Positions 55,545 to 64,000 of a stretch of DNA of 64,000 nt are shown here, piece by piece. Below the pieces are notes generated by a model. The model did not search any database. It was not told where the DNA came from and worked only from the letters and a program-made list of their open reading frames with translations. Each line of letters begins with the position of its first letter. Within the stretch, counting starts at the first letter, position 1. Origin of the DNA: Nilaparvata lugens (lineage: Eukaryota; Arthropoda; Insecta; Hemiptera; Delphacidae). Position numbers and translations under genes: made by a program. The DNA lies in NCBI RefSeq assembly GCF_014356525.2, contig NC_052506.1, positions 32,813,774 through 32,877,773 on the forward strand, in the 5' to 3' direction.

Positions 55545-57400
55545 CGATCCATAACCCTTTTTATGTTCAGATGTAAGAGATGATTGACATAGGCACACAG
55601 TTTAAAGTGGACCTTTCTGTAGAAAATTTGCATTCTGTGAAATTCACATCATATATTTTAATATATTGTTAGAACTAGTAGTTTCTAGCTCTATGTCTGT
55701 TTCTAACTTTATGATTGAAATTTGTGAAGACGTTTGCACTAAATGAAATGTTCTTACATTTCAATTAAATATATTAAAGTGTGAAATCGATCTACTGTGC
55801 TTAGACACTAAAGAGCTTAAACACTAGACTTGCATAGGTTAGCTTGCCATAGTTCATGTCTAGTGTACGAAAACTACTATAAAGCTGCTTGACATAATTT
55901 CCTACAATTCTGTCGATCTTGATAAACAAATGTAGGCCTAATTTATTATTTCATATTCATCCAAAAGTAAATTACGAACTGTAAAGAGAACCCTTTCTAG
56001 GCTATTATTATATAGTTATGCTAATATTCCTCTTGAAACGGTTGTCTTAATATGATATTATATTAAATATATAAAATTCCAATGCTTGAATTTGAGAAAT
56101 TAATCACTACAGATCCATTTTATTCTCACCGGTAATCTGCTTTATATTCCAATCTACAATGCAGGTCACTTTTTGATGGCAAGATAATCATATTTGGGCT
56201 TCTACTTTTTTCTACCTTTGGGCCAAATTTTATGTTATACCTTTTTGAGATAACTTGGGTTTTCCTTTGTGTTTTTGGGATTCACTAGGGTTTGAATGAA
56301 TGAGTGTTGATTTTATGGTATTGTTTTTCTTGTCATATTTTATGTTCGTTGGGCCATGCATTATACGATTTATTTAATAAGGAACAATATAATATAAGAT
56401 ACTCACACACATACGAGCACAGTTGTCCTTGTCCAGTGTAAGAGTATCTTATTGACAATTGTTCCTGTTTATTTTTTGAAACAGGTCATTGGTTTGGGAA
56501 AGTGAGTTTGATATAAATATGTGTGATTCGAGCTTTCAAACTACATTATTTATTCAAACTCTTGGATTATTTTTGTTGGAATACATTTTTTACTATTTTA
56601 TCATCTAAATAAATCTGTTTGAGCTCAATGTTTTTGTTTGGGGTGAAGCTAATTTATGATTAAATATAAATATTTACACAAAATTGATGTAAAATTATTA
56701 ATTTTATGTTTTTGTTTGTGGTAAAGTTAATTTATGATAAATGTCGATATTTACACGAAACTGATGTAAAAATTTCAATTTTCAAGTTTTCATAATAATT
56801 TATAATTATAAGCTGTTTACATTGTTATTTAGTATCAGTTTTCATCATCATTGCGTTTCTTCAACCAGCTTCCATAATTATCTTTCTTCGATCACTTCTC
56901 ATCATTATTCGTGTTATCTTGACCACTTATCAATATTTTTCAGTCATGTTCCTTACATCTGCTTTACATTATTGCTCCATATTTTCTTGAACAGTTTTCC
57001 TTTTGTATTTTGTTAAATTGTCCACTATATCATTCTATGTAATGTTTCAATAGATCGAATTTACAATAAATATTGTTGATAAAGATCTAAGTGGTACATG
57101 CACATGAACAATCTAAACCTAACCATTATTTGAGTCCTTTTCACAATATGTGTGCCCCCTTGATCAGTTTTCATCATTATTCACATTTTCTTTAGAAAAT
57201 TTCATCATTTTATAGTCATTTATGATTTCATGAGTATCATCATCATTCCTTGCCAATTTTCCAAATAGTATATTCAATCATTTTTCAATATTTCAATCAT
57301 TTCAATATTTTTCTTCAATTCAACACAATATACATAAAATAGATTAAAATACAAAAAATCACAATCAAAAATAGATTTCCAATAAAATACAAAAACAGGC
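55545..57400. other. POMT1 intron 5, no recognised gene
   Basis: AT-rich DNA. A short duplicated block (ATGTTTTTGTTTG...TAATTTATGATAAA, with ATTTACACAAAATTGATGTAAA and ATTTACACGAAACTGATGTAAA) lies at 56628-56780. Otherwise nothing. Confidence 0.45.
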
Positions 57401-57401
57401 T

Positions 57402-58027
57402 TCATGGTGGGGTGTGCTGAAAAGAAAGAAAGGAGGAAAAATACCTAGCCAACTGTGGTTTCCCATGTAATAGACAAGTAGAGGGTATAAAAGTAAGGAA
57501 TGAAGGGTGAAGAGGAGCGGAAAAGGGAAGAAATGGAGAAGAAAGTAAAGAAGGTAGGAAAAAAGAAAGAAAAAATATGAGCAAAAATTGTAAGGGAGCC
57601 CACTTTCAACAAAAGTATCTAATGACCTTGCAAACAGTAGTTAGAGCAGAAAGTTGGAGACACGTCGATATGAAAGAAGAAGTTACTGTAGATCCCCAGG
57701 TTTTTATTTTTAGTTTAGTTTTTCTACTAATCTTAGAGTCTATGAGGAAGTGGTCCGGAATAAGGTTTACTATTTTAGTGCTTATATAGATCAACTGCTT
57801 CCTTAAACATTCAATATTGGTGTGATATGTGACATACTATTTGCAGTGGGCCTTAAATGATAATTATTGACAATTGAATTTAAAGTGCGAGGAAAATGGG
57901 ATTTATATTTTATCAAGTATTCAATGACGGTTTTTATATATACTTGCAATAATATAATATATATTATATTATATAATTTTAATATTGGAAATTTTCTACT
58001 TGTGCTCACTTGACCAGTCTCTATCAT
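57402..58027 (-). pseudogene. 3' fragment of a helicase-LINE relative
   Basis: On the minus strand 58027-57803 and 57794-57606 encode YIKTVIEYLIKYKSHFPRTL, NYHLRPTANS, IVNLIPDHFLIDSKISRKTK. These align with the last 85 residues of the ORF ending at 20472 (YIKTVIEYLIKYRSDFPLTI ... ISGKIKLDIKNW). The 3' UTR follows, with the same GGGAAACCA-GTTGGCTAGGTA motif (57448-57466). It is a 5'-truncated copy, antisense to POMT1. Confidence 0.82.
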
Positions 58028-58247
58028 TATTCACGTTACATTGAGTAGTTTACATAATTATTCATTTTCCTCCATCCAGTTTTCATCAATATTTATGCAA
58101 CCTTTGTTATTTTCTCATTATTTATGTTATCTTAGTCACTTTTCATTACTACTTACGACATTTTTTATCATTATTAATGGCTAGCAGTCTTCTTTTGCCA
58201 TCTCATAAATAGGGTAGCGCATCATTTCATGGCATGTTCTGTTGCAG

Positions 58248-58497
58248 TGTAAAGTATGTGGGATTCTTCTCGTGTTGCCTGGGTATGGCTTTGCTGTGGT
58301 GGGACTACTGGATCCTGCTGGGCAACCGGCTACTCAGTGATAGCGCGCTCATTTGGAACGCAGTAGTGCAGTGTTTTGTGACAGTAACCCTGTTTCTGGC
58401 TGTCTACTTCACAGTTTTCTACATTCATTTGGCCGTTCTGAGCAAAGCGGGGCCGCATGACAGTGTCATGACCAGTGCTTTTCAGGCTAGCCTCGAG
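58248..58497 (+). CDS. POMT1: POMT1 exon 6: membrane segments
   Basis: Starts after TCTGTTGCAG and ends CTCGAG before GTGAATG. It encodes VKYVGFFSCCLGMALLWWDY, two further hydrophobic segments (VVQCFVTVTLFLAVYFTVFY) and the lumenal sequence GPHDSVMTSAFQASLE. KYVGxF and the closing FQASLE are conserved in POMT1. The FQASLE end precedes the MIR domains. Confidence 0.93.
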
Positions 58498-59824
58498 GTG
58501 AATGTGCAACTGTTACAACTCTGCTAGTCTGCTACATGTTCCCCAAGTCCACAAATTTCTTGCTTCTTCTGTCCTTGTTCTTTATCTTCAGTTGTAGAAT
58601 TCATTCCAATGTATTCTATTCTCATTACATTACCTCATCGAGTATAAGGACAAAACGTTTATTTATTATTTATTTTGTAATATTCTTTCCAGTTTATTCT
58701 AAATCATTATTTTATTTATGTTTCAGAATTCTTCATAATTATCTTATTCTATCCCACTCAATCATTCTGTAAAATATTATCCTATTAATTCCATTTATTT
58801 GTTCTTTTGCTGATGATGTCCTAAGACGTACATGACCTTTACATGGGTAATAAGTTAATGGACGACATAAATAAATGCTAGACGGTATGGGAATCCAACC
58901 CATAGTCGGTGGAGCCAAAGCAGAATAAGATGTTACACTTCAGATCACTAGACTTTCACAGTTGTCTACATCAGCAATTAGCCTTAACTTGAACAATAAT
59001 TTGATAATAGGGTTAGTCCAATGTGCTGGGCTGCTGTATTGTATACGTGATGACATAATTGTATGCATACTACATTTTGTGTACTTAATTCTGTTTAGTA
59101 AAACTAACATGTAACTATAGCAATACTTATAAAAATTTCCCAAGTCACTGAGTGGTTATAAGGTGTTATTATACTGTATTTATTCAATTTATTATTGAAA
59201 AAACTTTACTAATGAGCAATCAAGGCTTTTTTCGTAGATACTTGTATGAGACAGCCTTGATTCATGCTTTCGTTAGTTTTGTTATGCTTCATCGTTTGCG
59301 AGATCAATTTTATGTACTCGCTTTTAATCTTTCATTCGAATTTTATTCATGGTCGCATGCTTTCTGTATATCATCTTTGCTAAAACCTAGAGGTCTAATT
59401 TCTAGCGAACCTGCCAGATTATAAAACCCTGCATGTTGAAAACTAAATAAGTTATTCATCTTTGACTAAAATTTCTCCTAGTAATCAATTGTTAAATGTT
59501 TTGCATGAAACTACCGCTTATTTTAAAATGTATTGCCTTAAAAGTAGAATAGTGATTTCAAATCGAAATTTTTTCTAGTTTCTAACATGATAGGCATAAT
59601 CATTTAAAAGTAAAATAATAATTATTCCTTATAATCTTCAATCCAAGGTTATTACACAGACTTAGGGTATTAAAAAACCACTAATACTTTACTCCATTGG
59701 AGTATCAAAATATTTTTTTTAGTCGAATAACAAACCATAATAGTTATTCATTTAACTTGATGAATTAATCGATTAATTTGTTGATTGCAAGTTGATTCGT
59801 TTGTTGAAGTATTAATGTTTGTAG
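58498..59824. other. POMT1 intron 6, no recognised gene
   Basis: No coding exon. Near 58880-58920 a GGGAATCCAACCCATAG stretch resembles a reversed tRNA T-arm and may be a decayed SINE head. The evidence is weak. Confidence 0.35.
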
Positions 59825-60007
59825 GGAGGTTTGGCATCGATAACGAAAGGCCAGCCACTTCTGGTGAGTCATGGCTCGCACATCACGCTGCGTCACACGC
59901 ACGGCCGCGCATGCTGGCTGCATTCGCATAACCACGTCTATCCAGTCCAGTACACCGACAAACGAGGCAGTTCACACCAGCAGCAGGTCACATGCTACAG
60001 TTTCAAG
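59825..60007 (+). CDS. POMT1: POMT1 exon 7: first MIR domain
   Basis: Starts after GTTTGTAG and ends TTCAAG before GTAAACTG. It encodes [34 protein letters not shown] and [14 protein letters not shown]. The CWLHSH and [10 protein letters not shown] motifs are diagnostic of the POMT1 MIR region and differ from POMT2. MIR domains face the ER lumen and are thought to help substrate recognition. Confidence 0.96.
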
Positions 60008-60030
60008 GTAAACTGCAATTCTAATATACA

Positions 60031-60174
60031 GCCATAATATTAATAAAAACAATATAAAAATCTTGAAGTAAAATTTTAAAGGGTACAATAAAGGGTACTT
60101 CAAGATTTTTATATTGTTTTTAATAATTTATTAAACGTAGCCCATGTGAGTGAAGTGTTTTTAGCCATAATATT
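60031..60174. repeat. Hairpin insertion flanked by 11-bp direct repeats
   Basis: GCCATAATATT occurs at 60031-60041 and 60164-60174. Between them, arms 60043-60077 and 60095-60128 are inverse copies (AACAATATAAAAATCTTGAA and its complement). The remaining GTAGCCCATGTGAGTGAAGT resembles the GCAGCCCATTTCAATAAGTG found beside the hairpin at 38644-38835. The two are likely members of one family. Confidence 0.65.
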
Positions 60175-60835
60175 GTATGTATGAATAACTGTTATATAAT
60201 AAATTATTATAAGTATTTACTTCTTGGACTACGTCATCATCTAAATTTGGAAGGAAAAATAACACAAGGATTGCCTAAGTATTTGTTCTAATAATATTAT
60301 TATATCAGTGTCATATTTGTAACATAATTAAATCAATGAAATCATTATATTGTATGTTTGAATAAAATCGTAATTTTGTATACCACAGTATTTACATCAC
60401 CAATACGATAAATGAAAAATGAGATATACTTCCATTGATTGCATTAGTGAAGGTAACACTTTATTGGTAACCATTCATAGTTAATAAGTATTTTACGTAG
60501 TATTATTTTTGTCTCAACTCTATCAATGAATCACAATTCACTTTCATAATAGCTATTCATTGTGAATGAGGAGTATCATTTGTTGTTTTAACTCTATTAA
60601 TAAATCATAATTAACTTTCACAATAGTTGATCCATAATATAAATTGAAGAATATTTATTGATAAACACACGAAAAACTAGACCTATTATGAAATGAAGAA
60701 ATTATTGTATTCCCACTCAAGTCAATCCCACTCAATTATTTTACTTGAAGGACTGCAATTTCATGTTGAACCCAACACGTCCTGTAATTAAAATAATAAA
60801 GTGGAATTGACTATAAAATTAGTGTTTATTTATTT

Positions 60836-61070
60836 CATACTAGCAGGTAACCCGTGCTCCGCAAGGGTCTATTTTAAAGCTTAACGTAATGAAATCTTGA
60901 AGAATTGAAAATAGGCCTTTAATTAACCATCCCCGGTTAGTTAAGAATCGATATGCAACATTTTAAGTTAATCAGTCCAGTAGTTCAGACGTGATGATGC
61001 GTCAAAAATAATTTTCCTATCCCGTTCGTGTATAAACTAGTTCTTTCCGTTGTTATATTAGCCTGTATAG
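60836..61070 (+). repeat. Dispersed repeat beginning ACTAGCA...CCCGTGCTCCGC
   Basis: Shares its left end with 37923. Its interior has TCAGTCCAGTAGTTCAGACG and GTGATGATGCGTCAA, a stretch common at the ends of abundant insect repeats. It closes near AAACTAG. Non-coding, and the family is not named. Confidence 0.45.
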
Positions 61071-61719
61071 ATAGTTAAAACTATTTTCGTATCTGGGAAT
61101 AATTTAGTTTGGTTAATATGTGAGTGTGTCTTTGACTAATGGCAGCCAGCCAGCCACTAAAGTCAGGCAGACAACCACCAATCATATTGTTCACTTCAAC
61201 GCATATAATCTGTTGCTTGATGTTCAACTTACTTTATATTGATTGTGGTCAACAATTTTGCCAACTTCCAGTATTTTCTCTCAATAACATAATTTTCACA
61301 TAGGCAACGATACCTGCAAATTGTGAATTACAATTTGATAACAGCTATTAATACATGGCAGTTCTTAATGGCTCGATATAAATCAAAATCATTTTTTCTA
61401 CATTTAAGTTATAATACTATCCTTATGTTAGATAGACTCCTGCAAATCTTATGACAGCTCGTGCATCTTTAGTGTTAGGTCAATTTTGATTTAGTTTGCT
61501 CAAAAAACAAAGCGAGCGTTTCTCATGTGCAGGTTTTATTTGATAAAAATATATATTCATCAGGACAGAATGATATCGAAATATCGGTGACACTATGTAG
61601 CACGAGTTTCTTGCTCTCTATATTTATTGTTACCTCATAAGACCTTTTCATCAAGAAAAATGTTCTATACACATGTCCGGATAATATTGGATATTTATTA
61701 TTTGAATTTGGCTTTGTAG

Positions 61720-61887
61720 GATGTGAATAACTGGTGGATAGTGCGGCTACCGAAGAAGGACAACTTGCTGGTTTCTCAGCCGGTAGTGCCGATCAAGCAC
61801 GGAGATGTGATACAGTTGATTCACGGAATCACTCTCAGAGCACTCAATTCGCACGATGTCGCCGCTCCCATGTCGCCTCAGAATCAG
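61720..61887 (+). CDS. POMT1: POMT1 exon 8: second MIR domain
   Basis: 56 codons after GCTTTGTAG, ending AATCAG before GTACTAAT. It encodes [20 protein letters not shown], then [20 protein letters not shown] and [19 protein letters not shown], and [11 protein letters not shown] at the end, are highly conserved across animal POMT1. Phase 0 on both sides. Confidence 0.96.
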
Positions 61888-62299
61888 GTACTAATAACTA
61901 GCACATAATTAAATTAAATGAGTACAAATAAAATTAATTTGTAGGGAAGTAAATAAATCTAAACCAGAGAATTTCTCGAGTTTTGACGTTATTACATTTT
62001 GATACAGTTTTCCCAATGACAAAATGGTGTCTCTAATTGAAAAAAATCACGGACTTGTACAAGGTTTGCTTGGTAAATACTGAGTAAACCTTCTTATACC
62101 ATCTATTTTCAATTTGAAACACATATTTATACCTTCGTTTTCCAGCAATCTATCATTTTGTTGTTTCTTAAATAAGTCATAGAAAAATCCAAATGATTTA
62201 TAAATACTATCCTAAGTACCTAATTAAATTATGACAAATGAACTATATATGCGTTTCCATGTATACGTAGATGCGAAGCTCTATTGAACAGCAGCTTAT
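61888..62299. other. POMT1 intron 8, first part
   Basis: No feature is supported before the RTE-like fragment. Confidence 0.4.
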
Positions 62300-62614
62300 T
62301 GAGGCACTATTGTGCGTAATGCTGAACTTGAATCATTATTAATAGAAGACCGTAGTATAGTATGCTTCATAAAGGCACAGAGACTAAGATGGTTCGGACA
62401 TATTTATTGGATGGATGAAACCAGAATGTCAAAAATAGTGCTTAAAGAGAAGCTTCACTCGAGAAGAAAACAAGGTAGACCAAGAATAAGATGGGAAGAT
62501 GAGATAAGCGATGATTCGATAAAGATGGGTTATATAGAATGGACAGGATTTATAGAGGATAGAAATGCTTGGAGGAATGTTCTGGAGGAGGCCAAAGCCA
62601 ACAATGGGCTGTAG
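62300..62614 (+). pseudogene. C-terminal fragment of an RTE-like LINE
   Basis: An open frame encodes FIKAQRLRWFGHIYWMDETR, then RRKQGRPRIRWEDEI and DRNAWRNVLEEA. The RLRWFGH, GRPRxRWxD and W-R-x2 pattern is the standard C-terminus of RTE-type LINE polyproteins. The RT itself is absent. It is sense-oriented in a POMT1 intron and a remnant. Confidence 0.75.
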
Positions 62615-62789
62615 AGCTATAGGGAAAAAATTGTCAGTCATGATTAGTCTATATTATAATGTACCTTGCTATTGTCAACATTCATCTAATATAATCTTAC
62701 AACACACAAAAATTGAAAAAATGTTCTTCGAGTTTGTTCTTTCCTTTTAAAATTTTTGTATTAATAAAAATGATTGTAATGTTTTTCAG

Positions 62790-62903
62790 GAAGTGAGCTG
62801 CTACATTGATTACAATGTATCGATGCCTGCGCAGAACCTGTGGCGAGTCGACATCACAAACAGGGACCAAGTGGGTGACGACTGGCATGCTATTCAATCT
62901 CAG
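62790..62903 (+). CDS. POMT1: POMT1 exon 9
   Basis: 38 codons after TTTTTCAG, ending ATCTCAG before GTTCGTAA. It encodes [20 protein letters not shown], then [18 protein letters not shown]. [18 protein letters not shown] is one of the most conserved POMT1 segments, between the second and third MIR domains. Phase 0 on both sides. Confidence 0.96.
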
Positions 62904-63657
62904 GTTCGTAATTTATTCAGGTAGCAAAACTCAACATAGCACTGTCCAATTCAAACAATTACACTAAAAATAATTACAATGTTAGGTCCTGCTAAATTCG
63001 TAGTTTTCAGCAGGTGCTAGTACATTATTACATTACATTGTCATTGTGCAGTGCTAAACAAAAGCTTAAAATGTCATTCTTCAGTGCTAAACTGAAGTTT
63101 AAATGCAAGATTGCAAAAATAATACAGCAAATAGTACTTTAGTTACAAATTATATTCAAGAAATAAACAGAAAGAAATAATATAGCCGAGAAAGCAAAAG
63201 AAATGAAAAAAAATTATTGTTTAAAGTAAAATTAATACTGAGGTTCATGTAGACCTTTATTCCCCCCACCCCCTCCAAAAAATCAAACAATTTATTATTT
63301 GTGAGCTTATCGAGTTCTTAGTTAGGATTAGACTCAAGGGTTTTGGCGTTAGTATTGTCAATTTAGTCGACGATAACACTACCCACCGCTTCGACCAATC
63401 TACTTCAATTTTTGAACTCAAATTCTTCTAACCATTCTGCTGATAAATTTCTTCGACCAACGAAATTGTTTTACTCTTCAGTCTTTTCTGAAGATAACTG
63501 TATATCATTAAAGAGCAGATGAAAGAATACATTTAAAATAAAAAGAAGATCTCCACAACACCTTGAAAACCTGAATATTTGGGTCTTTTTCTCGTTTGCT
63601 TTTGCAGTAGGCATATAATTTGCGCAAATAATATGATGGCTTGCATTTGATGTGCAG
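62904..63657. other. POMT1 intron 9, no recognised feature
   Basis: AT-rich intronic DNA with a short C-rich run near 63262. No coding or repeat structure is supported. Confidence 0.4.
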
Positions 63658-63811
63658 GTTCGTCTGTTGCACGTGGATTCGAACCAAGCATTGAAGTTCA
63701 GTGGACGTCAGCTGCCCGACTGGGGCTTCAATCAGCACGAGATTGTCACCGACCGCATCATCAATCAGGACGATTGTATTTGGAATGTCGAAGAGCACCG
63801 CTATACAAAAA
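63658..63811 (+). CDS. POMT1: POMT1 exon 10: third MIR domain, last visible exon
   Basis: Starts after GATGTGCAG and ends ACAAAAA before GTATTCAC. It encodes VRLLHVDSNQALKFSGRQLP, then DWGFNQHEIVTDR and WNVEEHRYTK. LPDWG and WNVEEHRY are POMT1-typical. The C-terminal membrane segments are not in the window, so the gene runs past the right edge. Confidence 0.95.
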
Positions 63812-64000
63812 GTATTCACATATTTTATCTTTATAGTATAAAAGGATTATTAAGAACGTAGTCCAGTCAATATAGACATAAAAGAGGGGATGTGCTTGCA
63901 ATTTATATTGTGGTTCTGATTTTTAATATATAATTTGGGTACATAAGAGAAGTACAGAACCAATTTCTTCATGCAAAATTTCCATGTGCTAGATACAGGG

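Noticed and set aside
57577..57789. Plus-strand 70-codon frame in the POMT1 intron
   Set aside because: It is the antisense shadow of the LINE fragment at 57402-58027.
52726..63811. POMT2 instead of POMT1
   Set aside because: The MIR-region motifs ([47 protein letters not shown]) are those of POMT1 as I know the family.
1..64000. CRISPR arrays, bacterial operons, rRNA
   Set aside because: No regularly spaced repeats, no prokaryotic gene arrangement and no rRNA sequence. All genes are spliced animal genes or eukaryotic transposons.

Overview
The window is metazoan, almost certainly insect, chromosomal DNA. Spliced single-copy animal genes lie in AT-rich introns packed with retrotransposons. 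A hemipteran (planthopper or leafhopper type) would fit the element mix, but that is an impression, not a proof.

Two host genes lie head to head. WRNIP1 (AAA+ ATPase of DNA-damage tolerance) is on the minus strand. Six exons are visible between 49511 and 12133, and the last exon(s) are beyond the left edge. POMT1 (protein O-mannosyltransferase 1, fly rotated abdomen) is on the plus strand. Ten exons are visible from 50354 to 63811, and the rest are beyond the right edge. Their putative start codons are about 840 bp apart, so they may share a bidirectional promoter.

The WRNIP1 introns are very large (about 14 and 19 kb, and more than 12 kb downstream of the last visible exon) and hold most of the transposons. 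From left to right these are: a degraded LINE (1-2855), whose 3' part and flank recur as a 1.7-kb direct repeat (1826-3610 and 10239-11920); a CR1/L2-like LINE (3611-8740) with an ORF1 carrying FLYWCH, Ulp1-type protease and SGNH-esterase domains plus an intact 966-aa endonuclease-RT; a minus-strand SGNH-type LINE ORF1 remnant (8781-9895); a LINE (15191-20830) with a complete virus-like superfamily 1 helicase ORF between its Gag-like ORF and its endonuclease-RT ORF; DNA-transposon remnants surrounding a full-length BEL/Pao LTR retrotransposon (24898-32072, 5-bp target duplication); a CR1-like 3' fragment (32745-33853); an orphan LINE ORF1 interrupted by a 5'-truncated RTE-like copy with a 17-bp target duplication (36638-37880); and two further broken LINEs (40612-43890 and 44965-48560).

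POMT1 introns carry mainly short non-coding elements: hairpins, a MITE, a tRNA-derived SINE, duplicated segments, and two LINE fragments.

The strongest candidate for something unusual is the helicase LINE at 15191-20830. Its three ORFs overlap by 11 and 8 nt at stop/start junctions, which suggests coupled translation. Other notable points are the Ulp1/FLYWCH/esterase ORF1, hammerhead-ribozyme-like hairpins, and the frameshift pattern. In the LINE at 15191-20830 the three breaks are single-base losses next to homopolymers, which leaves open an assembly-error explanation.
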